Assembly (NCBI GenBank): GCA_004078665.1
Contig: SCFO01000001.1
Location: forward strand, 274,377-338,376
DNA from: Halobacillus fulvus
GTDB taxonomy: Bacteria > Bacillota > Bacilli > Bacillales > Halobacillaceae
DNA: 64,000 nt
Direction: 5' to 3'
Below, piece after piece: positions 19,935 through 28,444 of the stretch; the stretch's first letter is position 1; every line of letters starts with the position of its first letter. Both the position numbers and the translations under genes were made by a program. The notes beneath the pieces were generated by a model. The model was not told where the DNA came from and did not search any database. It worked only from the letters and a program-made list of their open reading frames with translations.

Positions 19935-20265
19935 AGTCGTTACCTCGCAATTGCTCCATATTGTCTGTTCCATTAACTTGTGAAGCTCGATAAGCCAGCA
20001 CAAGCAGCAAACTTGTTACTCCAAAGCTAATGACAATCGAAGTTAAAATCAATGCTTGTGGTAATGGATCCGTGTAATTTTCTATTCCTTCTGTAAGAAT
20101 TGGTGGAGCTCCTCTCTTCAATTCTCCCATTGTAAGGATGAATAGGTGAGCCCCATGAGAAATTAGGGCTGTACCTATAATGATCCTTAACAATTGCTTT
20201 TGAAGGAGGTTATAAATTCCTGTAGTGAAGAGAATTCCAGCTAAAACAGCCATTATCAATTCCAT
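19927..20265 (-). CDS. mrpC: Na+/H+ antiporter subunit MrpC
   Basis: This 112-residue protein has three membrane helices and is a NuoK-like subunit. The family segment LISHGAHLFILTMG follows the second helix and DPLPQALILTSIVISFGVTSLLL forms the third. It starts only 3 bases after the mrpA stop, where mrpB would stand in the usual seven-gene operon. It overlaps mrpD by 8 bases. Confidence 0.95.
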   Translation of the reverse strand: MELIMAVLAGILFTTGIYNLLQKQLLRIIIGTALISHGAHLFILTMGELKRGAPPILTEGIENYTDPLPQALILTSIVISFGVTSLLLVLAYRASQVNGTDNMEQLRGNDYE

Positions 20266-20268
20266 AAT

Positions 20269-22608
20269 TTACTCCTCCTCCTTCTTATCTTGACGAAGGC
20301 GAATCATGGCGTAAATCGCCATAGCTGCGATCCCGAGAACTACAATTTCAAAAAATGTATCTAGTCCACGGAAGTCAACGAGGATGACGTTAACCATGTT
20401 ATCTCCGCCACCGAGTTCGTAGGTGTTGTCAACAAAATAGCTAGAAATAGATTCGAACAACTTCGTGCTATGGGACGAAATCGCCACCATTGTCATCATG
20501 GCTCCGAATCCAATAGAGATAATCAAATTTAATACTCGCGTACTTGCAGATTCTTCTTTCTTGCCAAGCTTAGGCAAGTGATAGAAAACAAGCAGGAATA
20601 AAGCTACAGTAACGGTCTCAATGATCAGCTGAGTAAGGGCAAGGTCAGGAGCACGGTAGAAGACGAATAACATCGCTAATCCATACCCGACAACCCCTAG
20701 GATCAGAATAGCCGTAATCCGGTTGTTCGTTAAGATTGTACCGATTGCAGCCACCACCATTGTAATGGCAACAAGTAGTTCGGCTATAGTAAAATCAGCT
20801 AAATTATCGGTGTTGATCGAGAATCCGCCGGTCATCGCCATAAACGCGAACGTGACGATTAAGATCGCAGCTAGAATCAACCGTACATACCTTCCGATGG
20901 AACCATTCATATAGCCTTTTGTAATAGTGAAGGAGTAATTCTCCAATCGATCAACGGCTCCGTCATAAAACTTGTTCATACTTAGAATACCTGGAACAAC
21001 GTTGTAAACCGGCATCCAAACTCTGCGTGATAGGTATAAAATAACCCCGAATACTAGGACAGTGATGGACAAGATTAATGGTGGATATAAGAATCCGTGC
21101 CAGAAATAAATACTCTTCTCAACGGTAGTTCCTGCTACTGCAGAAGCTGCGTGTTCGATAAATGGTTTGTTGATTAAAGAAGGGAACAAACCGATAATGA
21201 TGACCCCTAAAACAAGAACAATAGGGGAAACTAACATACCAATAGGTGCTTCATGCGGTTTTTTAGGAAGTTGGTCTAACTTCGCTTTCCCTCTAAATGT
21301 ACCGAAGAAGAAATACATGGAATAAACGAATGTGAAAATACTTCCCAATACAGCCAGATAAGGAACGGCTGCTTGAAGTACACCGGAAATTCCTGTATTC
21401 GCGGCTTCAAGGTGCAGTGCAGAATCAAAGAAGAATTCCTTACTGTAAAAACCGTTCAGGAATGGAAGCGGCACACCAGCCATTGAGAACGAGGCAAAGA
21501 CGGCAAGGGTCGCTGTAATTGGAAGGTAAGTCATCAGACCACCAAGCTTGCGTATATCCCTTGTCCCTGTCTCGTGATCGACAATCCCTGCAACCATAAA
21601 TAGGCTTCCCTTGAACGTTGCGTGGTTAAGGATATGGAATACAGCTGCAAATAGTGCGATATCTGTTCCGAACCCTAGCATTGCCATGATCATACCAAGC
21701 TGACTGATTGTCGAGAACGCTAATATACCTTTTAGGTCGGTCTGCCTTACAGCCATGTATGAACCCCAGCATAACGTCACAATACCAAACGTCGAAACAA
21801 TGATGAAGAACCATTCATTGGCTGACATCATTGGGGAATAGCGTGCGACTAAATAAATACCGGCTTTAACCATCGTAGCCGAGTGCAGATATGCACTGAC
21901 AGGTGTCGGTGCTTCCATGGCATCTGGTAGCCAAATATGGAATGGAAATTGGGCAGATTTTGTGAATGCTCCTAAAAGAAGTAACACTAAAATCAACGGG
22001 AAAAATTCACTGTTTAAAATCAACTGTTGTTGACTGATCATTTCCCGAATGCTTGTGGTATTGGTCAGCACACTCATAAATACGAGAGCGCCAAGTAGAC
22101 TTAACCCACCAAACACGGTAATCAGCATCGATTTTAAGGCGCCGTACCGGGACTCTTTCTTAAAATTCCAAAAGCCGATGAGCAGGAAAGAAGAAAGAGA
22201 AGTGAACTCCCAAAAGCTATAGAGTACAAAGACATTGTCAGATAATACAACCCCTAGCATGGATCCCATAAAGATAAGGAAGTACACATAAAAATGTCCC
22301 AGTTGCTCCGATTTATGTAGATAAAAAATCGAATAAAATGCAACCAGGGCACCGATCCCACTGATGAGCAATACAAATAGAAGGCTTAAGCCATCCAAAT
22401 GAAAAGCAAAATTCATATTCAGTGAAGGTATCCAGGAATATTCCCTCATGACAGGTTCAAATCCCGAACCTATAAATCTTACAAAATAAATAAAAATAAT
22501 CACAGGGACGATCGTGACAAAGTAACCTGTGTGAATCTTATCTTTCCATTTGCTAACAAACGGAATAATTATTGCGATAATAAAAGGCAATAGTACAGCC
22601 AGTAACAT
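20269..22608 (-). CDS. mrpA: Na+/H+ antiporter subunit MrpA
   Basis: This is the largest Mrp subunit (779 residues, near the usual size of about 800). It is polytopic with NuoL-like helices, the glutamate in LYSFWEFTSLSSFLLIGF, the lysine regions FTKSAQFPFHIWLPDAMEAPTPVSAYLHSATMV, and a C-terminal part with APDLALTQLIIETVTVALFLLVFYHLP and VNVILVDFRGLDTFFEI (MbhE-like). The protein ends normally with RLRQDKKEEE and is not fused to a MrpB domain. It heads the operon mrpA-C-D-E-F-G. GGGAGGAGC precedes its ATG. Confidence 0.96.
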   Translation of the reverse strand: MLLAVLLPFIIAIIIPFVSKWKDKIHTGYFVTIVPVIIFIYFVRFIGSGFEPVMREYSWIPSLNMNFAFHLDGLSLLFVLLISGIGALVAFYSIFYLHKSEQLGHFYVYFLIFMGSMLGVVLSDNVFVLYSFWEFTSLSSFLLIGFWNFKKESRYGALKSMLITVFGGLSLLGALVFMSVLTNTTSIREMISQQQLILNSEFFPLILVLLLLGAFTKSAQFPFHIWLPDAMEAPTPVSAYLHSATMVKAGIYLVARYSPMMSANEWFFIIVSTFGIVTLCWGSYMAVRQTDLKGILAFSTISQLGMIMAMLGFGTDIALFAAVFHILNHATFKGSLFMVAGIVDHETGTRDIRKLGGLMTYLPITATLAVFASFSMAGVPLPFLNGFYSKEFFFDSALHLEAANTGISGVLQAAVPYLAVLGSIFTFVYSMYFFFGTFRGKAKLDQLPKKPHEAPIGMLVSPIVLVLGVIIIGLFPSLINKPFIEHAASAVAGTTVEKSIYFWHGFLYPPLILSITVLVFGVILYLSRRVWMPVYNVVPGILSMNKFYDGAVDRLENYSFTITKGYMNGSIGRYVRLILAAILIVTFAFMAMTGGFSINTDNLADFTIAELLVAITMVVAAIGTILTNNRITAILILGVVGYGLAMLFVFYRAPDLALTQLIIETVTVALFLLVFYHLPKLGKKEESASTRVLNLIISIGFGAMMTMVAISSHSTKLFESISSYFVDNTYELGGGDNMVNVILVDFRGLDTFFEIVVLGIAAMAIYAMIRLRQDKKEEE

Positions 22609-22791
22609 CTAGTTTGCTCCTCCCTTGACTAATCTGTTTAATCTATATTTAAATGCTGTCAAACTGCTTCACCTTCTTAATTGTAATCAAAAATCTGTCG
22701 ATTATTCAACTAGGATACATAACCAGATAGTCGGACGGTATTAGATTTAGTATTCCCTATTAAATAAGAAGAGACACCTCAAAATGCACAG
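22609..22791. other. Intergenic region upstream of mrpA
   Basis: On the - strand a TTGACA lies at 22657-22662, but no good -10 stands at the right distance (TAAACA is the closest), so the mrp promoter is likely here but not pinned down. No gene is seen. Confidence 0.35.
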
Positions 22792-22822
22792 AAAAAAACT
22801 CGCTAAAAATTTTTATAGCGAG
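22792..22822 (-). terminator. Rho-independent terminator after sda
   Basis: Stem CTCGCTA/TAGCGAG is followed on the - strand by a run of seven T residues. It isolates sda from the mrp operon. Confidence 0.85.
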
Positions 22823-22869
22823 CTTCTCTATCTGTATATTAATGGTATTATTTCGCTGTGTGTAGTCTT

Positions 22870-23037
22870 TCACCCCACCTGGGAACGTTGATTGAAACCG
22901 ATGGGCTGGAGTGAACGGTGTTTGATTTCTTCTTCAATCTGATGGATGAACTCTTTGGAAAGGTTGAGTTCTCTAGCTTTGTGGTAAGATTGTAGTAACA
23001 GTTGATCCGACAATTGTTTTATTCCTCTGTCACGCAT
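22870..23037 (-). CDS. sda: Sporulation checkpoint protein Sda (histidine kinase inhibitor)
   Basis: Sda is a helical hairpin that binds the dimerisation domain of KinA/KinB and blocks phosphorelay activation when replication is under way or damaged. The 55-residue product has the family core LSDQLLLQSYHKARELNLSKEFIHQIEEEIKHRSL. ATG 23037 follows GGGAGGTGG; upstream in-frame codons lie ahead of that site. The gene is divergent from yqeG as in B. subtilis, and the intergenic region carries several DnaA boxes, in line with the known DnaA control of sda. Confidence 0.93.
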   Translation of the reverse strand: MRDRGIKQLSDQLLLQSYHKARELNLSKEFIHQIEEEIKHRSLQPIGFNQRSQVG

Positions 23038-23098
23038 GTGACAGCCACCTCCCATTTTTATAAGGACCAAAAATGACTCTCTCTAAAATGCTAAATTA

Positions 23099-23127
23099 AC
23101 TCTATCATGACCGGCGGACACCGGCAA
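23099..23127 (-). promoter_or_regulatory. Probable sigma-A promoter of sda
   Basis: On the - strand, TTGCCG and TAGAGT are separated by 17 bases, and TG stands one base ahead of the -10 (extended -10). The nearest DnaA box lies 8 bases upstream of the -35. Confidence 0.5.
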
Positions 23128-23135
23128 TCACCCAG

Positions 23136-23234
23136 TTATCTACAGCTAAATGTTGATAAACATCCCCAAAATTCAAAAAGATCGGAAAATATGGCATGTT
23201 TTTAGTGTGGACTATGTGTATAAACTTATCCACA
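23136..23234. promoter_or_regulatory. Cluster of four DnaA boxes between sda and yqeG
   Basis: TTATCTACA (+, 23136-23144), TTATCAACA (-, 23151-23159), TTATACACA (-, 23215-23223) and the perfect TTATCCACA (+, 23226-23234). Two fit TTATNCACA exactly and two differ by one base. They lie upstream of the sda promoter and of the divergent yqeG promoter. A short open frame across this region (from 23150) is not considered a gene. Confidence 0.8.
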
Positions 23235-23330
23235 GGTTTGACGTTGTCGGTAATTGTCGAACGATTTTTCAGATAAATGAGCTGAAAACGATGAATTTTT
23301 CATCAGAATCGTACATATATGAAACACCTT

Positions 23331-23359
23331 TTGAAACCTCGACTATTTTTGTATATGAT
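23331..23359 (+). promoter_or_regulatory. Sigma-A promoter of the yqeG operon
   Basis: TTGAAA at 23331-23336 and TATGAT at 23354-23359 have a 17-base spacer. The start site would be near 23366, some 38 bases before yqeG. Confidence 0.75.
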
Positions 23360-23403
23360 GGATAAGGAGATTTGGACGGTTTACAGGAGATGGAGTGAGT
23401 AAA

Positions 23404-23931
23404 ATGTTAAATAATTTTTTGCCAAATGAACACGTACCTAGTGTTTTCGATATTGACCCGGGCGAATTGAAACAAAAGGGAGTAAAAGGTGTGATTACAG
23501 ACCTTGATAATACTTTAGTTGCCTGGGATGTGAAAGATGCAACGGAAGATATTAAAGAATGGTTCAAAATCATGAACGATCATGGTATTCAAGTAACGAT
23601 CGCTTCCAACAATAAAGAAACGCGAGTGAAACTATTTTCCGAACCGTTAGAAGCTTCTTTTATCTATAGTGCGAGAAAGCCCCTATCCAAAGCGTTTAAA
23701 AAGGCGCAAAAGCAAATGAAACTCGATAAAGACGAAGTGGTTGTCATCGGTGACCAGCTGCTCACCGATGTTCTAGGTGGGAATATGGCTGGATTCCACA
23801 CGATTCTCGTCGTCCCTATTGTAGAGACAGATGGTTTTATTACAAGGTTCAACAGGAAAATTGAACGAAGAATTTTAAATTGGATGAGAAAAAAAGGTAA
23901 AATTTCGTGGGAGAGGAGAAATGATTCATGA
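23404..23931 (+). CDS. yqeG: YqeG family HAD IIIA-type phosphatase
   Basis: This 175-residue HAD-fold protein has the nucleophile motif TDLDNTLVAWD, motif II in IASNNKE, a lysine in ARKPLSKAF, and the metal-binding GDQLLTDVLGGN. Members are related to mitochondrial PGP phosphatase (PTPMT/Gep4), so phosphatidylglycerophosphate may be the substrate, but this is inference. ATG 23404 follows GGAGTG. Its stop overlaps the yqeH ATG by 4 bases (ATGA). It is the first gene of an eight-gene operon. Confidence 0.93.
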   Translation: MLNNFLPNEHVPSVFDIDPGELKQKGVKGVITDLDNTLVAWDVKDATEDIKEWFKIMNDHGIQVTIASNNKETRVKLFSEPLEASFIYSARKPLSKAFKKAQKQMKLDKDEVVVIGDQLLTDVLGGNMAGFHTILVVPIVETDGFITRFNRKIERRILNWMRKKGKISWERRNDS

Positions 23932-25028
23932 GTGTTATACAATGTCAGGGATGCGGGATCGAGATCCAAACGACCGATCCGTCACAACCGGGTTATGCCC
24001 CGTCTTCAGCGTTAGAGCGCGAAGATGTTATATGTAAACGATGCTTCAGGTTAAAACATTATAATGAGGTACAGGACGTTCCGTTTCAGGACGATGACTT
24101 CCTTGAAATGCTGAATCAAATTAGTGACAATGAGGGGCTGATCGTTCAGCTCGTTGATATTTTTGACTTTAATGGAAGCTTCATTTCTGGATTGAAACGA
24201 TTAACAGGAAATAATCCGGTTCTTTTGGTGGGGAACAAAGTAGATGTCCTCCCTAAATCTGTGAATCCAGAAAAGGTGAAATTATGGTTGAGAAGGGCAG
24301 CGAAAGAACAGGGGCTCGATGTTGAGGGGGTCCATCTCATTTCGGCCGAAAAGAATGATGGAATAGAGAAGCTCTCCCAAAACATAGAGGAATTGCGCAA
24401 TGGAAAAAATGTCTATGTCGTAGGTACAACAAATGTAGGCAAGTCTACTTTCATCAATACGTTAATCGCCAATACTTCCGGCGTGAAGGACGCTATCACA
24501 ACTTCCTATTTCCCTGGCACCACGCTCGGATTTATTGATATACCGCTGGATGATAAGAGTTCCCTGTTTGATACACCGGGTGTGATCCAGAGGCATCAGA
24601 TGGCACACTATGTATCGGATGACGACTTGAAAGTGATTACGCCACGCAAAGAAATCAAACCGAAAGTGTACCAGTTAAATGAACAGCAAACTTTATTCTT
24701 TGGAGGTCTGGCAAGGCTTGATTTTGAAACGGGTGAACGCAGCTCTTTCATCTGCCATTTTTCCAACGAATTAAATATTCATAGAACGAAGTTGGAAAAA
24801 GCAGATGACTTATATGAAAATCACCTAGGTGAATTGCTAAATCCGCCAGGACCAGAAACCATTGAACACCTTCCTCCTTTGAAACGTAAGACATTTAAGA
24901 TAAAGGATGATAAAACAGACCTCGTGTTTTCGGGTCTTGGATGGGTAACCTTCCCTACAGGTGGGTTGACGGTTACAGCTTATGTTCCAGATGGTGTAAA
25001 AGTTTCTTTAAGAGAGTCATTAATATAG
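23928..25028 (+). CDS. yqeH: Ribosome biogenesis GTPase YqeH (circularly permuted)
   Basis: This GTPase is needed for 30S subunit assembly. The N-terminal zinc finger has CQGCGIEIQ and CKRCFRLKHY. The G motifs appear in permuted order: NKVD (G4) and SAEKNDG (G5) come before GTTNVGKSTFIN (G1) and FDTPGV (G3). The C-terminal domain (residues 220-366) may bind RNA or the ribosome. The 366-residue length is normal. It is translated in coupling with yqeG and is followed 15 bases later by aroE. Confidence 0.97.
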   Translation: MSVIQCQGCGIEIQTTDPSQPGYAPSSALEREDVICKRCFRLKHYNEVQDVPFQDDDFLEMLNQISDNEGLIVQLVDIFDFNGSFISGLKRLTGNNPVLLVGNKVDVLPKSVNPEKVKLWLRRAAKEQGLDVEGVHLISAEKNDGIEKLSQNIEELRNGKNVYVVGTTNVGKSTFINTLIANTSGVKDAITTSYFPGTTLGFIDIPLDDKSSLFDTPGVIQRHQMAHYVSDDDLKVITPRKEIKPKVYQLNEQQTLFFGGLARLDFETGERSSFICHFSNELNIHRTKLEKADDLYENHLGELLNPPGPETIEHLPPLKRKTFKIKDDKTDLVFSGLGWVTFPTGGLTVTAYVPDGVKVSLRESLI

Positions 25029-25043
25029 GAGGGAATCGTATTG

Positions 25044-25877
25044 ATGAAACTCGGATTAATAGGTCATCCCGTAGGCCATTCCATGTCTCCTTGGATTCAC
25101 GGCAAGTTATTCGAACAGCAGGGACTGAATGGAACTTACCAGTTATATGATGTGAAACCCGAAGAGTTTGAGGCGTTTATTCCAAAGCTTAAAGAGGAAG
25201 GGCTGGACGGCTTTAACTTAACCGTTCCTCATAAAGAGAGAATTCTTCCCTTTCTTGATGGGCTTGATGAAAGTGCTGAAGCCCTTGGTGCTGTAAATAC
25301 AGTCAAACGAACAGATAAAGGTTGGATCGGCTACAACACAGATGGTACAGGGTTTGTCCATTCGATGAAGAACCGGTATCCAAAAAAAATCAACACCGCC
25401 ACTCGCGTTCTTCTGCTCGGTGCAGGTGGAGCAGCACGAGGCATTTTTCATGCCTTTTTGACTGAAGGGGTAGCCACCATAGATGTGTCCAACCGCACTG
25501 TCAGTCGGGCACAGGCAATTGTGGAAACAGGTAATCCTAAGGTGCAATCTAAAGCTCTTTCTCTTGATGATGTACAATCATCACTTGGCGAGTATGATGT
25601 GATTGTTCAGACTACAACAGTGGGGATGTCGCCCGAGGATGAAGAGGTGATCATTCCGCTCGAAAACTTGACAAAAGACACCATTGTTAGTGATATTGTT
25701 TATCGTCCAATGGAAACGTTGTTTTTGAAAAAAGCGAAGCGACAAGGAGCGAACGTGCATTATGGTCACGAAATGTTGCTCCAACAGGCCGTTTATGCTT
25801 TTCAAATTTGGACAGGTACAAATCCGAGCGCATTAGAAATCTTAGATGAGTTCGAAGCAAAACTGAAAGGGGTATAG
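25044..25877 (+). CDS. aroE: Shikimate dehydrogenase (NADP+)
   Basis: This enzyme reduces 3-dehydroshikimate to shikimate in aromatic amino acid synthesis. The protein (277 residues) has the shikimate-binding LGLIGHPVGHSMSPWIH, the catalytic lysine in NLTVPHKE, GAVNTV, and the NADP-binding LLGAGGAARG. ATG 25044 is chosen; TTG 25041 also has a usable distance to AGGAGGG. The gene lies between two ribosome-assembly genes, as in B. subtilis, with a 1-base gap to yqeI. Confidence 0.96.
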   Translation: MKLGLIGHPVGHSMSPWIHGKLFEQQGLNGTYQLYDVKPEEFEAFIPKLKEEGLDGFNLTVPHKERILPFLDGLDESAEALGAVNTVKRTDKGWIGYNTDGTGFVHSMKNRYPKKINTATRVLLLGAGGAARGIFHAFLTEGVATIDVSNRTVSRAQAIVETGNPKVQSKALSLDDVQSSLGEYDVIVQTTTVGMSPEDEEVIIPLENLTKDTIVSDIVYRPMETLFLKKAKRQGANVHYGHEMLLQQAVYAFQIWTGTNPSALEILDEFEAKLKGV

Positions 25878-25878
25878 A

Positions 25879-26169
25879 ATGTTAACAAGTAAACAAAAAA
25901 AGCATTTACGTAAAATGTCTCACGATGTTCAGCCGATTTTTCAAGTAGGTAAAGGCGGCGTAAATGAAAATATGACGACACAGATTAATGAAGCATTGGA
26001 AAAAAGGGAATTGATTAAAGTAAGCATCTTGCAAAACAATTTTGATGACAACCAGCAGGTTGCGAATGAGATTGTAGAGGCTACGGGTGCTCATGTCGTA
26101 CAGGTGATTGGCAATACGATCATTCTGTATAAAGAGTCTGAGGAAAATAAACAGATCGAGCTTCCTTAA
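25879..26169 (+). CDS. yqeI: Ribosome-associated RNA-binding protein YqeI (CRM/YhbY domain)
   Basis: This 96-residue single-domain CRM protein begins LTSKQKKHLRKMSHDVQPIFQVGKGGVNENM, with the family GxxG-type loop (VGKGGVNEN), and then has LIKVSILQNNFDD. E. coli YhbY associates with pre-50S particles, and a role in large subunit assembly is inferred. It starts one base after the aroE stop and is followed 11 bases later by nadD. Confidence 0.95.
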   Translation: MLTSKQKKHLRKMSHDVQPIFQVGKGGVNENMTTQINEALEKRELIKVSILQNNFDDNQQVANEIVEATGAHVVQVIGNTIILYKESEENKQIELP

Positions 26170-26180
26170 AGGGGAATTAT

Positions 26181-26753
26181 ATGAAACGTGTAGGGATATT
26201 AGGAGGTACGTTTGACCCTCCTCATCAAGGTCATATGATTATGGCGGAGTTTACGCGGCAAGCAATGGATTTGGAGGAGATTTGGTTTCTGCCTTCTTAT
26301 ATACCGCCTCATAAAAAAGAGGCGGCTTTGCCATCTAAAGACCGTTTAGAAATGGTCGAGCGAGCTGTCGCTTCAAATTTGAATTTCACAGTATGCGATA
26401 TCGAATTGAAGAGGAAGGGCAAGTCATATACAGTTGATACCATTCAAGCTTTAAAAAGAGCTTATCCGGATCACGAATTCTTTTTCATCATCGGCGGAGA
26501 TATGGTAGAACATTTGCCGAAGTGGCATCGCATTGATGAACTGGCCACTCTCGTTGAATTTATTGGCGTGCATCGTCCCGGGTTTGAATGGCGTCCAGAT
26601 TTACCTGTTCATTTTGTCGAAATTCCGAAAGTGGACATCTCTTCTACCGTGATTCGCAAACGGCGATCACGTGGTGAAACCATTCGATATCTTGTTCCAG
26701 AACCGGTTTATCATTATATAAAGGAGCGTCAACTGTATGGAAATAAGTCGTGA
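26181..26753 (+). CDS. nadD: Nicotinate-nucleotide adenylyltransferase
   Basis: NadD makes nicotinic acid adenine dinucleotide from NaMN and ATP in NAD synthesis. The 190-residue protein has the nucleotidyltransferase motif GGTFDPPHQGH at residues 7-17, the family SYIPPHK, FIIGGDMVEHLPKWHRIDEL, and the C-terminal signature DISSTVIRKR. AAAGGGGAA precedes the ATG. It overlaps yqeK by 17 bases. Confidence 0.97.
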   Translation: MKRVGILGGTFDPPHQGHMIMAEFTRQAMDLEEIWFLPSYIPPHKKEAALPSKDRLEMVERAVASNLNFTVCDIELKRKGKSYTVDTIQALKRAYPDHEFFFIIGGDMVEHLPKWHRIDELATLVEFIGVHRPGFEWRPDLPVHFVEIPKVDISSTVIRKRRSRGETIRYLVPEPVYHYIKERQLYGNKS

Positions 26754-27297
26754 ACAAGCACTTCAATATGTGAAACCGCATTTGAAAGCGTCACGTTTTG
26801 ACCACACCGTTCGAGTTGTGGATCAGGCAGTGGAACTTGCGAAACAATATAAAGTAGACATTGACAAAGCAGAAGTGGCTGCGGCTTTGCACGATTACGC
26901 TAAATACAAAGATGTTGACGAAATGAAGCGTTGGATCGTTCAGGACCGTCGCCTTCCTAAAGATCTGCTCGATTATCACCATGAATTATGGCATGGTCCT
27001 GTCGGGGCGTTCATGCTGGAAAAAGAAATCGGCCTTGATGATGTGGACATCATTTCTGCCATCTCTTCCCACACAACGGGGAAGAAGCATATGAGTAAGC
27101 TTGATAAAATTATTTTTTTAGCCGATTATATTGAACCTGGGCGTGATTTCCCTGGTGTTGACGAGGTAAGACAAAAAGCTGAATCTGATTTAGACGAAGC
27201 ATGTCGCATGGCGCTAAAAAATACAATCGTTTTTCTTGTTGAAAAAGGACGAACGGTTTATCCGGACACGTTTCATGCTTATAATGCATTCATATAA
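26737..27297 (+). CDS. yqeK: HD-domain hydrolase YqeK (symmetrical Ap4A hydrolase)
   Basis: This 186-residue protein has HD metal-binding residues in RFDHTVRV, AAALHDYAKYKD, and HELWHGPVGAFM, followed by SSHTTGK. Members hydrolyse diadenosine tetraphosphate to two ADP, which fits a housekeeping alarmone-control role. ATG 26737 lies inside nadD with AAGGAGCG 10 bases upstream. The order nadD-yqeK-rsfS is highly conserved. Confidence 0.94.
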   Translation: MEISREQALQYVKPHLKASRFDHTVRVVDQAVELAKQYKVDIDKAEVAAALHDYAKYKDVDEMKRWIVQDRRLPKDLLDYHHELWHGPVGAFMLEKEIGLDDVDIISAISSHTTGKKHMSKLDKIIFLADYIEPGRDFPGVDEVRQKAESDLDEACRMALKNTIVFLVEKGRTVYPDTFHAYNAFI

Positions 27298-27345
27298 TAT
27301 AAAGATGGCATAGAGAAAAAATGGTAAGGAAATGGGAGGAAGACT

Positions 27346-27699
27346 ATGGAAAGTAAAGAATTAGTGAATCTGGCCGCAATGGCCTGTGATGAAAAAAGAG
27401 CGAATGATATCGTGGTCCTTGATATGTCAGACGTATCCCTAATTGCGGATTATTTTTTAATTTGTGAAGGCTCCAATGAACGCCAAGTTCAAGCCATCGC
27501 CAGGGAATTGAAAAAACAGGCAGAAGAGAATGATATCGAAGTTAAGCGTATGGAAGGCTTTGAACAGGCCCGCTGGATTCTGGTGGATCTCAATGATGTA
27601 GTGTGCCACATTTTCCATAAAGATGAGCGCAATTACTATAATTTGGAACGCCTATGGGGGGACGCTTCAACCGTTCAAATCGAAGGGTTGCAAAGTTAA
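27346..27699 (+). CDS. rsfS: Ribosome silencing factor RsfS
   Basis: This 117-residue protein of the Iojap family binds L14 (uL14) and keeps the ribosomal subunits apart in starvation. Conserved segments are ANDIVVLDMSDVSLIADYFLIC, SNERQVQAIA, EGFEQARWILVDLNDVVCHIFHKDERNYYNLERLW. GGGAGG precedes ATG 27346. Only one base separates its stop from the yqeM start. Confidence 0.97.
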   Translation: MESKELVNLAAMACDEKRANDIVVLDMSDVSLIADYFLICEGSNERQVQAIARELKKQAEENDIEVKRMEGFEQARWILVDLNDVVCHIFHKDERNYYNLERLWGDASTVQIEGLQS

Positions 27700-27700
27700 G

Positions 27701-28435
27701 ATGAGTTACAACCGCATGGCCCAGGTTTATGATCGCCTGATGGAAAGCGCTCCGTACGATCATTGGAGTGAGTTTACACAAAGAATGGTGGAACTTCATC
27801 ACCCGGGTGTCACACAGGTGCTCGACTTAGGATGCGGGACAGGAGAAATCACCCTAAAGCTGAAAGACAAAGGCTACAAGATGACCGGAGTCGACCTTTC
27901 GGAAGAAATGCTCGCTATGGCTCAGCAGAAAGCGCCTGTAGGGATCTCATGGCTCTGCCAGGACATGACAGACCTGAAAGGATTGCGCGGTTTCGACTGC
28001 GTCATCAGCTATTGCGATGTTTTTAATTATCTGACGAGTGAAGAGCATGTGCAAAAAGCATTTCGATCTGCTTATGAGGCGCTGGAGCCATCCGGTCTGT
28101 TCTTGTTTGATGTGCATTCTATTGACCATATTTACAATCATATGTATGGACAAACATTCGCTGAAGTGTACGATGATCTTTCATATATATGGTTTTGTGA
28201 TCCCGGAGAGAGAGAAGGGCAGGTCGTCCACGATTTAACGTTTTTTCTTGAATCATCTGTGGGTGCATATGAGCGTTTTGATGAAAAACATGTCCAACAG
28301 GTATATCCGATTGAAAAATTGAAACAGTGGATTTTACAGACAGGTTTTGATCGTGTACAAGTTTACTCTGATTTCTCAACCGAACCTTCTGAAGACGGGG
28401 ATCGTTTGTTTTTCGTCTGCAAAAAAGAATCCTGA
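27701..28435 (+). CDS. yqeM: Class I SAM-dependent methyltransferase YqeM
   Basis: This 244-residue protein starts MSYNRMAQVYDRLM. The SAM-binding motif I is VLDLGCGTGEITLKL, motif II GVDLSEEMLAMAQ, and the later DCVISYCDVFNYL fits motif IV. The substrate is unknown; the next C-terminal part has a beta-rich insertion seen in small-molecule methyltransferases. No strong ribosome-binding site precedes ATG 27701, which fits coupling to rsfS, whose stop is one base away. It is the last gene of the yqeG operon before a strong terminator. Confidence 0.9.
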   Translation: MSYNRMAQVYDRLMESAPYDHWSEFTQRMVELHHPGVTQVLDLGCGTGEITLKLKDKGYKMTGVDLSEEMLAMAQQKAPVGISWLCQDMTDLKGLRGFDCVISYCDVFNYLTSEEHVQKAFRSAYEALEPSGLFLFDVHSIDHIYNHMYGQTFAEVYDDLSYIWFCDPGEREGQVVHDLTFFLESSVGAYERFDEKHVQQVYPIEKLKQWILQTGFDRVQVYSDFSTEPSEDGDRLFFVCKKES

Positions 28436-28444
28436 TACGAAGAT

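Noticed and set aside
23136-23234. DnaA-box cluster as a replication origin
   Set aside because: There is no dnaA, dnaN or AT-rich unwinding region here; the boxes are better explained by control of sda.
23150-23365. 71-codon open frame ahead of yqeG
   Set aside because: It covers the DnaA boxes and the yqeG promoter, has no ribosome-binding site, and its product looks random.
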